Below are positions 40,274-49,510 of a DNA stretch of 64,000 nucleotides, in pieces. The position numbers and the translations under genes are program-made. The notes beneath the pieces were generated by a model. It was not told where the DNA came from. It was given only the letters and a program-made list of their open reading frames with translations, and did not search any database. The stretch is from positions 192,430 to 256,429 of the forward strand of contig BGKB01000115.1 in NCBI GenBank assembly GCA_003116975.1, given 5' to 3'. The DNA comes from Aurantiochytrium sp. KH105 (taxonomy: Eukaryota > Sar > Bigyra > Thraustochytrida > Thraustochytriidae). The number at the start of each line of letters is the position of its first letter. Within the stretch, counting starts at the first letter, position 1.

Positions 40274-41266
40274 CTACAAAAGCAGTGCGCGCAAACCAAG
40301 TGAGCCAATCACTACGCCAAAACCCTTCTTGAGGCGATCCTCGGAGACACCAATAGCAATCTCCCCACCAATGAAACTGCCAATAATGGTGCCAATCACA
40401 ACGGGCGCGGCAAGTCTTGGTTGAATATGGCCCAGGCGATAGTGTTCCCAAGTGCCCAGGAGAGATGGCAGACACATGGCTGCCAAGCTCGTTCCCAGGA
40501 TCGAATGATGGTCAAGCGAGGTCGCGACAGTTAGCCCTGCTGTCATGAGAATACCGCCGCCAATACCAAGAAATCCAGAAGCAAAGCCCACGACGCTTCC
40601 GAGGCCGAGCAATCCACCCACTCGCACCAAGGGATTCTCTTCCTTGCTTTCTGGCTGGTCGGCCTTGACCTCAGCGTCCCCGACTTCTTCGAGCATGGCC
40701 ATAAATTCCTTGTTGAACGACACGATTGGCGCCACGGCCAGCATGAGCACGCCCATCGCCCTTCGCAGGGTTGAAGGGCCAAAATTCTGCGTGTACCGCG
40801 CGCCAATGCGCACAGTGGCGAGCGCGCCGAGCGCCATTGAACCGGCGGCGGTAAAGTCGAGCGCTCCGTTGCGAAGATAGCTCATCGAGCTGCCCAGCGA
40901 GGTCGCCGCGACAGCGGCGAGACTAATGGCATGCGCATTATGCTGCGTAACCTTGGCCAGACCAGTGAGCAGAGGGACGACCACAAAGCCTCCACCGAGA
41001 CCCATGAAGCTTCCGGCTGTCCCACCAATCGCCCCGATTGCAGCCATGAGCGCACGGCTAGGCTCCTTGACGACCTCCTCGGCCCCATGAATTGTTTCTG
41101 CGGATCGCTGCGAGAGCTTGCGCGTTGCTGCGCTCCCTTTTGCGCCACTGCCTTCGCGCGAGAGTCCTCGTACGCTGATGAAATTCTTGCCTTGGCGACC
41201 TACGCATGCGTGCGCTGCATTCCTCGGAGCCATCGACGCTAGTCTCGAGGTCGTTGACAGCATCAT
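40274..41266 (-). CDS. TauE/SafE-family transporter 2 with mitochondrial-type presequence (tandem paralog)
   Basis: From the ATG at 41266 the protein has 330 residues and starts MMLSTTSRLASMAPRNAAHA, a Ser/Arg-rich presequence-like N-terminus. The two TauE/SafE halves carry GSFMGLGGGFVVVPLLTG and GFASGFLGIGGGILMTAGL. The last 45 residues match transporter 1 almost residue for residue (KKGFGVVIGSLGLRALLL at both ends), so the pair is a tandem duplication. Predicted to move sulfite or a related anion across a mitochondrial membrane (family-level inference). The frame extends upstream to an ATG at 41665, but that extension is Arg/Ala-rich and would mask the presequence, so I reject it. Confidence 0.9.
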   Translation of the reverse strand: MMLSTTSRLASMAPRNAAHACVGRQGKNFISVRGLSREGSGAKGSAATRKLSQRSAETIHGAEEVVKEPSRALMAAIGAIGGTAGSFMGLGGGFVVVPLLTGLAKVTQHNAHAISLAAVAATSLGSSMSYLRNGALDFTAAGSMALGALATVRIGARYTQNFGPSTLRRAMGVLMLAVAPIVSFNKEFMAMLEEVGDAEVKADQPESKEENPLVRVGGLLGLGSVVGFASGFLGIGGGILMTAGLTVATSLDHHSILGTSLAAMCLPSLLGTWEHYRLGHIQPRLAAPVVIGTIIGSFIGGEIAIGVSEDRLKKGFGVVIGSLGLRALLL

Positions 41267-42620
41267 CCTCGTGTCGCGTCTGTTCTGCACGTGCAGAACT
41301 ACGATATCACAAGCTGTACGTTGGTCGCTGTCGCGGCCGCGGGTCCGTCCACCTTCTGCGGCCGCGTCGCTCGCAAGTGGTCGCCTTTCTATCGCTCGGC
41401 CAGGGCTGCTCCCCAACAGCGCCCGTGTCTTCGGCGACGAGCGCGTCTCCGATTTGCTTTTCCTCGCTCGGCAAAGGTCGCTCGGCGTTTGCAAACCTGC
41501 CGGGTGCTCCGCTCGGGGTTTTGGCCATGACGGCCCCATTAGCAAGCCTAGGCTAGCTCCCGGGTCCAAAAACCCGGCTTCCTGGCTGCGCAGGGCCGCG
41601 CGCACGCACGCTCGCCCGCACGCCCGCACGCAGGCATGCACGTCAGGGGCCAGGCCGCCGCGCATTTGAGGCGAGAGAGACGTCCGTGATCATGATGGCG
41701 CGGCAGGCCGAGCTAGCTGTCCTGGTTGGGGTCTTCTTGCCTGTGACCTGTGCGCGGAGGAGGCGAGGCCGAGACTTGACCGCCGCGAGCGCATTACGAG
41801 GCAAATCGAGACAAGACAAGACAAGGCAAGAAGCGGGGAAGGTGTCTTTGCTCTGCTGCTCCTCAACGCCGGCAGCGGCGGCGCGCACATGCAAGATGCG
41901 CCACGAAATGAGATGAGATGAGATGAGATGAGACGAGACGAAAGGAGACGCGGAACATGGTGGGTCCGTTGTCACACATGACCGACCGGCCATCGATCGT
42001 CCAGTTCGTAACCAATCTTCGTGAGCCAATCTTCGTGTCCGTGCGTGGACGCCTCGCCGCGTGCCTCTGAGCTCTGCCTGCGTGGCCTCTTCGCCTGTCT
42101 CCTTGCTCTGCCAGTCCAGTCCCGCCCCGTCTTAGATTGTCGCTGCGCTGCTGCCCGGCGTGCACGTGAGGAAGGAGGTCGCGGTCACCACCGCCGTCAT
42201 CAGCCAATCTCCCTCCATCACCTCCCCTCCATCGTGCGGCTGCTGGCGAGTTTATCATCATCAGAGAGCTGTCGCAGCGCTTTTCGGCATGTGCCTGCAG
42301 CTCGCTGCCGCCGCTCCCCCCCGGCACGCAGGCGTGAGCAGCCCTGCGGCGCGTGCGCGGCCAAGCCGAGCCAGCTAGCGCACGCAAGCAGGCAGGCGAC
42401 TCGCAGGCAGGAAAGCAAAGCAGCGAGCAGGAGTGCAAAGGTGACCACTCGATACACGATACATGCATACACGCAACGCGACGAGAGCGACGAGCACGCG
42501 CGCGGCGAGACGGCGGCGGGCGAGGAGGGCGCGGCGCGCGGCGGCGGCGGCGGCGCGACGGACGGCGGCGTCCGGGCGCGGCAGGCGGGCAGGCAGGCAG
42601 ACGCCCGCGCGAGCGCGGAG
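41267..42620. promoter_or_regulatory. Divergent region between TauE/SafE 2 and the PLP enzyme
   Basis: About 1.35 kb, GC-rich, between divergent starts. It contains an (ATGAG)6 microsatellite (41906-41935) and GCGGCGG runs just before the PLP-enzyme start. Frames here are Arg/Ala/Ser-rich without domains. It probably holds two promoters. Confidence 0.5.
41906..41935. repeat. (ATGAG)6 microsatellite
   Basis: Six perfect 5-bp units followed by an ACGAG variant, in the divergent promoter region. Confidence 0.95.
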
Positions 42621-44672
42621 ATGGGGGATGGCGGCGCGACCACGAACGCAGGGCGTCATGAAGCGACAGGGGCGGACGCCCGCGCAGACGTGGCGCACGA
42701 CAAGGCGACCAGCGTAGAGCCAGAGGAGGACAAGGTCCGGGAGCAGGAGCAGATGACGCCTGCGCAAGTGGAGATGAACGGGGAAGAAACCAACGAAGGC
42801 GCGATGGGATGGACCTCGGACGAGACCGCCGCTTCTGTCGCGAACACGAGAGGCAAGGCGCGAAACGACTCGGACGCAGCCGAGAGCGCAAACTCGTTGA
42901 CCACAAGCCCAGTGCTGAACCGCCAGAGCGGCTCCGATCTTGTCATTGAGAGCATGCTCCTGGATCCGAAACGCCAGCGATTTTCGGCAGTCCCCAAGGA
43001 CGATTATAATCAGCTGCCAACGTACCCTTTGCGGCCCAGCTACAAGGAGTACCACGAGCAGCTTCGACCGGCTAGTCGACCCGTGGTGTTCGACGGCTGC
43101 CCTGACAACCCGTACCGGCCCTGCTCTGTGCCTATTTACCAGACCTCAACATACGAGCAACCAAAATCGACCGAGTTTGGCCCCTATGATTACACACGGT
43201 CCGGCAACCCAACCCGAACCGCGCTCGAGAAGCAAGTTGCAATGCTTGAGCACGCTCACGCAGCCTTTGCGTTCTCTACCGGCATGGCGGCTCTCAACTG
43301 CGTGACTCGATTACTGCAGAGCGGCGATTGCATTCTCGTCGGCTCAGACATTTACGGCGGCTTTCATCGCCTCGTGAGCCGCGTCACTTCCCTCTACAAC
43401 GTTCGGGTCCGCTTCGTGGAGACGTGGGATCTTCAGGCTGTGGAGCGCGCGCTCGAAGCCGAGTCAAATGTACGCATGCTCCATATCGAAACGCCAAGTA
43501 ACCCTCTTATGAAGGTGAGCGACCTCCGCGCTCTCTCGGACTTGCTGGCCCGCCACAACGTCCTTCTCTCTGTCGACAACACCATGATGAGTCCCCATCT
43601 GCAGGTGCCAATCAACCATGGCGCGCAAATCGTGGTTCACAGCATGACCAAGTTCTTTGGCGGCCATTCGGACACCATGGGCGGAATCGTTTGCGTTTCG
43701 AACGAAGAGCTCGCGCAAAAGATTGCCTTTTTCCAAAATGCAGAAGGTTCTGGTCTCGGGCCTTTTGACTGCTGGCTCTTTTTGCGCGGCATCAAGACGC
43801 TGGCCATCCGCGTGGAGCGCGCGCAAGAGAATGCTGAGCACATTGCAGCCTTTCTGCGACGGCAGCCCCTCGTCAAGGACATCTACTATGCAGGTTTGGA
43901 ACCTGGCCAGGACCAGATGCGCAAGCATGTGCAGGCAGCGCGCGACTACAAGGTGCACATGGGTCAGGCCAAGGGCGGCGGCAGCCTCATGTCGTTTACT
44001 ACGGGATCGGTCGACGTCTCGCGACGAATTATTGACGCGCTGCGCCTCTTCAAGCTCACAGTGTCCTTTGGCTCTTGCAACTCGCTTTGCGAGATGCCCT
44101 CCACGCTCAGTCATGCATCCATTCCCGCGCACCTCAGGACACTGCCGGACGACTTGATTCGTCTCTCCATTGGCATCGAGGACGTTAACGATTTGATCGA
44201 GGACTTGCAACAGGCCCTCTCGCTCGCTGCGTCGTCGTACCCACTGCCACCCCGCGACCGGTCGTCCTCCATGCACCGGACACGTGTGGTCCCGGATCTT
44301 CCTGAGCAACCTTCCAAGGCAACCTTCGAGGAAGAGGTGCACACCTCGACGCCGCAACAGCTCGGCAAGAAGCTACGCACGCTGTCCAACAAGCTTTCCA
44401 CGCTCATGACCCAGGCTGGCAGCAGCCAAAACCTCAACAAGCTCGCCATGGATACTGCCAATGGCTTTGCAGACTATGACGCTAACACGCCGGGAAGCCA
44501 GGAGGGATCGGCCTCTGCGGCGGCCGTGGCCGCGGTGGCTGCCGTTGCGGCTGCCGACGCCAACGACGCCAACACGCGCGTCGCTATTGCCATGGGAATC
44601 GCTGCGTTTATGGGCGGCGTGAGCTGCGCACTTCTCTTGCAGCCGCTTCTTGCGCGACATTCGCACTCCTAA
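42621..44672 (+). CDS. Cys/Met-metabolism PLP enzyme (cystathionine gamma-synthase/lyase family) with C-terminal membrane anchor
   Basis: The ATG at 42621 gives 683 residues. A disordered, acidic N-terminal extension (about 1-110) precedes the PLP fold. Signatures are YTRSGNPTRTALEKQVAMLE, FSTGMAALNCVTRLL, HIETPSNPLMKVSDL, SVDNTMMSPHLQ and VHSMTKFFGGHSD, with the PLP lysine at about residue 344. The C-terminal subdomain ends IRLSIGIEDVNDLIEDLQQAL (cystathionine-family signature). These enzymes run gamma-synthesis or beta/gamma-elimination on cystathionine and relatives; the exact reaction is not certain. Usual length is about 400 residues. The extra C-terminal 130 residues include a Ser/Leu-rich helix, an Ala-rich stretch and a terminal hydrophobic segment (VAIAMGIAAFMGGVSCALLL), so it looks tail-anchored. 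Its location next to TauE/SafE transporters suggests a sulfur theme. Confidence 0.92.
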   Translation: MGDGGATTNAGRHEATGADARADVAHDKATSVEPEEDKVREQEQMTPAQVEMNGEETNEGAMGWTSDETAASVANTRGKARNDSDAAESANSLTTSPVLNRQSGSDLVIESMLLDPKRQRFSAVPKDDYNQLPTYPLRPSYKEYHEQLRPASRPVVFDGCPDNPYRPCSVPIYQTSTYEQPKSTEFGPYDYTRSGNPTRTALEKQVAMLEHAHAAFAFSTGMAALNCVTRLLQSGDCILVGSDIYGGFHRLVSRVTSLYNVRVRFVETWDLQAVERALEAESNVRMLHIETPSNPLMKVSDLRALSDLLARHNVLLSVDNTMMSPHLQVPINHGAQIVVHSMTKFFGGHSDTMGGIVCVSNEELAQKIAFFQNAEGSGLGPFDCWLFLRGIKTLAIRVERAQENAEHIAAFLRRQPLVKDIYYAGLEPGQDQMRKHVQAARDYKVHMGQAKGGGSLMSFTTGSVDVSRRIIDALRLFKLTVSFGSCNSLCEMPSTLSHASIPAHLRTLPDDLIRLSIGIEDVNDLIEDLQQALSLAASSYPLPPRDRSSSMHRTRVVPDLPEQPSKATFEEEVHTSTPQQLGKKLRTLSNKLSTLMTQAGSSQNLNKLAMDTANGFADYDANTPGSQEGSASAAAVAAVAAVAAADANDANTRVAIAMGIAAFMGGVSCALLLQPLLARHSHS

Positions 44673-44843
44673 AAAAAATTATGATATACCTGCCAAATCT
44701 CTCTGTCTCCTTTCTCCTCCACTTCTCCTCGCCCCTCAGTCCTCCTTTTGTTTCTTGTCAAAAATTCGATGGGATCGACTTGCTTGGTCTTTGCCGCTCG
44801 AAGCTCGATCTCATTATGGACAGAGAGTAAAAAGTGTCCACAG

Positions 44844-46253
44844 CTACGCGACGATGTCAACGAGAGCCAGGCAGCCCGTGGTTGCCGGCAACGAGCGTAC
44901 AATTCCAACCTCGCCCTCGTCGTCGGCGTCTGCCCATGCGCCGTCAGCTTCTGAATTTGTGTCGCTCGAATCATCGTCATTGTTATCGTCAGCACGAGAG
45001 CGCTTGCGAGCAAGCGCCCGATCACCCGTCGCAATGACCACCTGTCTAGAGCGGGGCCGAAAGGTCGCAGCATTCACGACCGTGCCTTGGTGCGGCGTCT
45101 TGCAAGAGGGTTGCGGAGATGGCGCGCCAAGCGGAGCAGCATCTCCAACGCGATACACGAGCGCAAACCCACTCGTACTGCCGGTCACCAGAAGATCGTC
45201 CGCGGCGTCGAGGTCGAAGCCAATGCGCTGATTCGTCCGCGCGCTCCGTTTGAACCAGCCCACAGGCGCATCGAGCCTGCGCAGATCCCACAGTCGGATT
45301 TCCGAATCCCGTCGGCCACCCGTCAGAAGCTTGGTCCCGCACCGCGCGAACTGGACCTGCGTTACACCTCCCTTGTGGGCAGGAACCATGTACAGATTGG
45401 AGCTTGGGTCATTCTCGGCGTACATTGCGATTGTACCTTCGTACGAGCCGACGACAAGCTTCCCTGGCTCGGTGGGGTGCATCGCAAAGCACGAGAGAAT
45501 ACCGCGCTGGCCCATTGGCGACTTGCGCGAGGGCGAGGTGGCCGAAAATCGGGCCTGGGCGCCGGGGCGACCGATGTCAAAGCAGTAAATGCCACGCTCT
45601 ACGCCTGCAAACAGGCGCTGTCCAGTGCTGTCGAATCCGATAGAGAGCGCTGTAGACACCTCGTCGAGCGCGTTGATGCACTTGTACGAGGCGCGCAGGC
45701 TGCCTGTATAGGCATCCCAAAGGTGAACCGGCTGGCTGCGCGCCGTGCTTGCAAAGCAACACGTCGCTGGGACCGCGCTGTCCATGCCCGGGTACCACGC
45801 ATAGTCAAAAATGCAGTCACCTTCTTTGCACGTGAGCGCCGGAGTTGCCTCGACAGGCAGTTCGAGCGCGGACTGCTCATACACACGGAGAGCATCGTCG
45901 TCGCCCGCGGTGAGCACGCACAAGCCGTCCGGGGAATATCTCGCTCCTTTCCAGAAACTGACGCCGCTCGTCGCAGCCTCTGCGCGCACGGTTTCTGCCA
46001 GCGTCAGCGCTCGCGCAGTCCTCTTTTTCCTCCTCGCTCCCGTCGCCGACGCCTTCGTCCTCCTCGTTGCCGTCGCCGTCGTTGCCGCTGCGCCTGCTGC
46101 TGGCGCCTTCTCGCAGCCGGCTGCGCCGGCGGCGGGCTTTTCATGCTCAATCCCGCCGTCCTCACGCGGTCTCTTGCGCGCGCGCGGGGCCTGCCGCGCA
46201 GAGACTCTAGCCAGCACCGCCGCCACGCCGGAGAGGCCGCGCTCGGGCTCCAT
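44844..46253 (-). CDS. WRAP53: WD40 protein WRAP53/TCAB1 (telomerase/scaRNA Cajal-body factor)
   Basis: 469 residues from the ATG at 46253. The N-terminal 85 residues are basic and Ala-rich. The propeller carries the WRAP53 order of motifs: ARYSPDGLCVLTAGDDDALR, EGDCIFDYAWYPGMDS, VHLWDAYTGSLRASYKC, LDEVSTALSIGFDSTGQRLF, GILSCFAMHPTEPGKLVVGS, AHKGGVTQVQFARCGTKLLT, EIRLWDLRR, TNQRIGFDLDAADDLLVTGS. In animals WRAP53 binds the CAB box of H/ACA scaRNAs and telomerase RNA and directs them to Cajal bodies. A Ser/Asp-rich insert (DDNNDDDSSDTNSEAD) lies near the C-terminus. It converges with the PLP gene (171 bp gap) and diverges from the RRG7-like gene (382 bp). Confidence 0.92.
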   Translation of the reverse strand: MEPERGLSGVAAVLARVSARQAPRARKRPREDGGIEHEKPAAGAAGCEKAPAAGAAATTATATRRTKASATGARRKKRTARALTLAETVRAEAATSGVSFWKGARYSPDGLCVLTAGDDDALRVYEQSALELPVEATPALTCKEGDCIFDYAWYPGMDSAVPATCCFASTARSQPVHLWDAYTGSLRASYKCINALDEVSTALSIGFDSTGQRLFAGVERGIYCFDIGRPGAQARFSATSPSRKSPMGQRGILSCFAMHPTEPGKLVVGSYEGTIAMYAENDPSSNLYMVPAHKGGVTQVQFARCGTKLLTGGRRDSEIRLWDLRRLDAPVGWFKRSARTNQRIGFDLDAADDLLVTGSTSGFALVYRVGDAAPLGAPSPQPSCKTPHQGTVVNAATFRPRSRQVVIATGDRALARKRSRADDNNDDDSSDTNSEADGAWADADDEGEVGIVRSLPATTGCLALVDIVA

Positions 46254-46635
46254 CGTGCCGCGCTTGCGAGCAGCAGCCGCCGCGCCAGCCGCTGCGCCGA
46301 GTTTGGGCTCTGCGATCTATTCTATCATGTGCGAGTTGGGTGACGCAAGGCTCGAACACTGGCCACCAAGACAGGAAAGCCAAGGCTCGAGTCGGCCAGA
46401 GGAAATGCGGCTTGATCGAAGGCCGCGAGCTCGCCGCGGCACGAGCTCTTGAAAACGTCGGTGAGTTTCTGGGACCCGTCTCTTCTTGATCTTGGCCCTG
46501 TGAAGTAGTGTTGATCGCAGCGTTTGCTTCTTCACCTCGATTCAACATCGTTGTTATACGTCTGCAAAGCTTGTTGAAAATCTGGGCGTTGGTCTCGCGC
46601 AGTGTCCTTTGGCGCGAAGGTGCGAGGCCGCGCCC

Positions 46636-47373
46636 ATGCGAGGCGTCAAGGAAGGCGCGGCCTTTGAGGCGGCCTGTCAGAGTGCCCTTCAGCGCCTCGG
46701 CATGCAGTTGCGTGTCCAAGGTGGTGCTAACGACGGGGGCATCGACCTTGTGGGCCGCTGGGTCCTCCCGCACGTGAACAACAACGCAAGTGCAGACGGC
46801 GACAATACGGGGCAGCGTCTTCGTCTTGACAGCGATGAAAATACGCGCGAGGTTCCTTCGCTCGATGCACGTGCGGCAGCCGCAGCTTCTGCTCTGGCAA
46901 ATATTCACGCAAAGCAGCAGCAACAGCAGCAGCAGCAGCAGCAACTCCATCAAGGACGACAACGATGGACACATCAGCAACAACTTCTTCACTCCCAACA
47001 GGCCATCCCTCCTGCGCAGCTGCATGTCGGTGTTCAGTGCAAGAGCTATCGCACGGCCAAAGTCCCCGTGAGCACAGTTCGAGAGCTCGAGGGAAGCTTG
47101 GCATTGCTTCCGAGCTTGCAAGCTGGCTTCATCTGTACACACTCGGGTTTTACACTTGAGGCGGTGAAACTGAGCCGACGGTCGCGAGCCCCACTGGCTC
47201 TTATGAGCTTCGATGGTCCCGAATGCAACTCACTCTTGTATTGTTTTGTCAACAATGCAATGCGTTCGCTGCTACCGCTTTTGCAGATCTCGGAAACTCG
47301 TCGTTTGACAAACAAGGAGACCCACATGGAAGCACGCACACGCCTGTTTTATGACGGCGTACCTTTTCATTGA
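46636..47373 (+). CDS. RRG7-like (DUF2034) mitochondrial restriction-endonuclease-fold protein
   Basis: The ATG at 46636 gives 245 residues. The fold signature is KEGAAFEAACQSALQRLGM, then GGANDGGIDLVGRW (candidate catalytic Asp at about 37), then VGVQCKSYRTAKVPVSTVREL with the Q-x-K motif at about 134-136. This is the PD-(D/E)xK-like pattern of RRG7/DUF2034 proteins, which in yeast are mitochondrial and needed for respiratory growth. About 80 residues of low-complexity sequence, including a run of ten Gln (CAG array about 46914-46943), are inserted between the Asp and the QxK strand. No convincing presequence is present at this ATG; an upstream frame contains a candidate, so the N-terminus is uncertain. 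Confidence 0.8.
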   Translation: MRGVKEGAAFEAACQSALQRLGMQLRVQGGANDGGIDLVGRWVLPHVNNNASADGDNTGQRLRLDSDENTREVPSLDARAAAAASALANIHAKQQQQQQQQQQLHQGRQRWTHQQQLLHSQQAIPPAQLHVGVQCKSYRTAKVPVSTVRELEGSLALLPSLQAGFICTHSGFTLEAVKLSRRSRAPLALMSFDGPECNSLLYCFVNNAMRSLLPLLQISETRRLTNKETHMEARTRLFYDGVPFH

Positions 47374-47605
47374 TGCGACAAGCGACACTTTATTACCATC
47401 CCTGAAAGATATTAACTTTGTTTCGTGACAAGACATGACTTTCAAAAACAGAAACAGTAAAATAGATATAGGTTTTGACGTTCTCGAACGCAAATCATGC
47501 ATGCGCGCACAGACCAGCAACACATGCGGTCTACGAAAAACGATTATTTGCTTGGCTTGCACCCTTTCGTTGCTCGCTAATTACGCGCAGAATTCAACCG
47601 CCGGG

Positions 47606-48988
47606 CTAAGAGGCACTGCGGTTCGGAACGCCATCTGAAGTTGACGCACTCACAGACGCACGATCCGGGCGCGCTGGTGACGAGGACGTGGGCTCACTCG
47701 CGAGGACGCCGGCATGCTGTAAGCTGCCACTTTTAGCGGGATTTTGCGCGTTACTCACAATCCCTGAGCCCGAATCGCCTGCCAATTTCGTAGACGCTGG
47801 CGATGCAGACGTCTCCTCGGCGTCTCCTACTCGCTGGCGTTTGCCCGGAATTTCGATGGGGTTCGGTTCCTGCTCGCTCGATTGTTCGTCCAAAGATTTC
47901 TCTCGTCGCCGCCATGATGAATAAATATAGTCAAAGTGCTTTTTGAAGACCTCCTCGGGGACATCTTTCTCAACTTTGGACCAAATGAGCTCAGAAATCT
48001 TTGGCTTCCGCGTGCGATCGCCCTTATTCATGCGTTTCACCGTGGGACCGTACCTATAAAGGGCCTCCTTAATGGCATAGCGTCCGTGCACGACCTTATT
48101 TTCTGGATCAAGGCGGCCCATCTTCCACCAGGCGTCATCGTCAGCGTGCTCCTCTGCACTGCGTTCTTGCGAGGCGTTGTCAACATTGGCCTCTGAGGTT
48201 TCGTCTGCAGGCGTGGCACGAAGCGCCTGTCCATTTGACAATAAACCTGTCACCTGGCTTAAAGGGGCCTTTGCATTCGAAGATGCGGCAATAGGTGGCT
48301 CTGCTGCCGGACTCGGCAGCGCAAGAAGTGTACGCAGCTTGACCTGCTCGGCGTGGCCTGGCGTAAATACGATTGCGCGAACGGCTTCGTCGGCGTCGAG
48401 ACAAGCAAAGTGGAAGGGAGTTCCACTGCGTGCCGCAGCGAGCCAGCGCTTTTGCACATCCGCCACAACGCGGTCGTATTCTACAGCAGCAGGGATGCGC
48501 ACATGCTCGATTGCAGCACTCTCAATTTGCTGCAGCGCGTTCTCTTGAAGTCTGGCGACAGCTTGAGGCGAGGTGTCTGGCAAAGCGAGCGCAGCCAAAA
48601 CATCGGGCGAAAGTGTCAGCTGCGGTTCCGAATCCGCGGGCACGTTCACCTCAAGCAAGCGATCCTGATTCCGCCCAGCTGCAAGGCGTGCTGTCGCCCA
48701 CAAGGCACCAAGTCGCTGTCGGAGCGTGCTTTCCACAACTTCGACACTAGCATCGCGCACACTCTTGACACAAGTGATCAGCAGCTCCACAAGTGGCTTC
48801 AAGAGCAGGTTTTTTTCGGCGAGTCGCTTCACGAAAGCGTCCGCGCCTGCGAGGTCGTCGGCTGCAGGGCCTGCAGAGCTAGTCTCCTCGATTCCCGTTT
48901 TTTCCGCTTCCTCGTCTTGACTGACCTTGGTCACTTCCCGCACCATGATGAGTGCCACGGGCCGGTACGTCTCTTCTGCGTCCTGCAT
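47606..48988 (-). CDS. Unknown 460-residue protein
   Basis: I do not recognise a family. The ATG at 48988 opens an intact frame. Residues about 45-130 look helical (KRLAEKNLLLKPLVELLITC, then STLRQRLGALWATARL). About 135-245 is mixed (AVEYDRVVADVQKRWLAAA, then FHFACLDADEAVRAIVFTPG). After a linker comes a conserved-looking Lys/Trp-rich block, about 310-370 (YAIKEALYRYGPTVKRMNKG, then ISELIWSKVEKDVPEEVFKK). The C-terminal 90 residues are Ser/Ala-rich and disordered. There is no membrane segment or signal peptide. Basic composition in the block would suit RNA or chromatin binding, by inference only. It sits between RRG7-like (convergent, 232 bp) and CSL4 (divergent, 522 bp). Confidence 0.7.
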   Translation of the reverse strand: MQDAEETYRPVALIMVREVTKVSQDEEAEKTGIEETSSAGPAADDLAGADAFVKRLAEKNLLLKPLVELLITCVKSVRDASVEVVESTLRQRLGALWATARLAAGRNQDRLLEVNVPADSEPQLTLSPDVLAALALPDTSPQAVARLQENALQQIESAAIEHVRIPAAVEYDRVVADVQKRWLAAARSGTPFHFACLDADEAVRAIVFTPGHAEQVKLRTLLALPSPAAEPPIAASSNAKAPLSQVTGLLSNGQALRATPADETSEANVDNASQERSAEEHADDDAWWKMGRLDPENKVVHGRYAIKEALYRYGPTVKRMNKGDRTRKPKISELIWSKVEKDVPEEVFKKHFDYIYSSWRRREKSLDEQSSEQEPNPIEIPGKRQRVGDAEETSASPASTKLAGDSGSGIVSNAQNPAKSGSLQHAGVLASEPTSSSPARPDRASVSASTSDGVPNRSAS

Positions 48989-49510
48989 CCTGGCGCCGCC
49001 CGGCGGCGACCCGCCTGCCGGCCGCAGCCGACGACCTCCCCGCGGCTCCTTGCTCTTGCTTGTTTGGCTTCAAGTGCCTTTCTCTCTTGTGCACTCCCTC
49101 ATCTTATCTTTCTTTTCCTTTTCTTTTCCTTTCTTTTCCTTTTTCGACCGTGAGAAGCCCCGGAAGAAACCAGGAACGAAGACGCGCTCGCTCTGCGTTG
49201 TGTTGAGGTCGACGCATCAAAAAGCAAAGCCAAGTTCATCAGCCTGGCGCGCCTTCTGCATCTAGCCAGACCTCATCAAAGGGAAACGAAAGCAGCCAGT
49301 CAGACAGCCAGTCAAAGTAGAGTATAAAGCGAGGCAAAACAGGGATGTTCTGAATTCGTTCTGCATCGGTTCCGCGCCTCGAAAGGACAATGACAGGCAG
49401 CAGGAGGCGGAGGACCCATCCACAAACTCGACTCGGCTTTGACTGGCACGACCCGACTTGGCTCAAGCTCTGCGTGCGCGTGCGAGCCCAAGACGGGTGC
49501 GAGCGGCACG

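Noticed and set aside
40274-41665. Start at 41665 for TauE/SafE 2
   Set aside because: It adds 133 Arg/Ala-rich residues before the presequence-like N-terminus; the paralog has nothing comparable.
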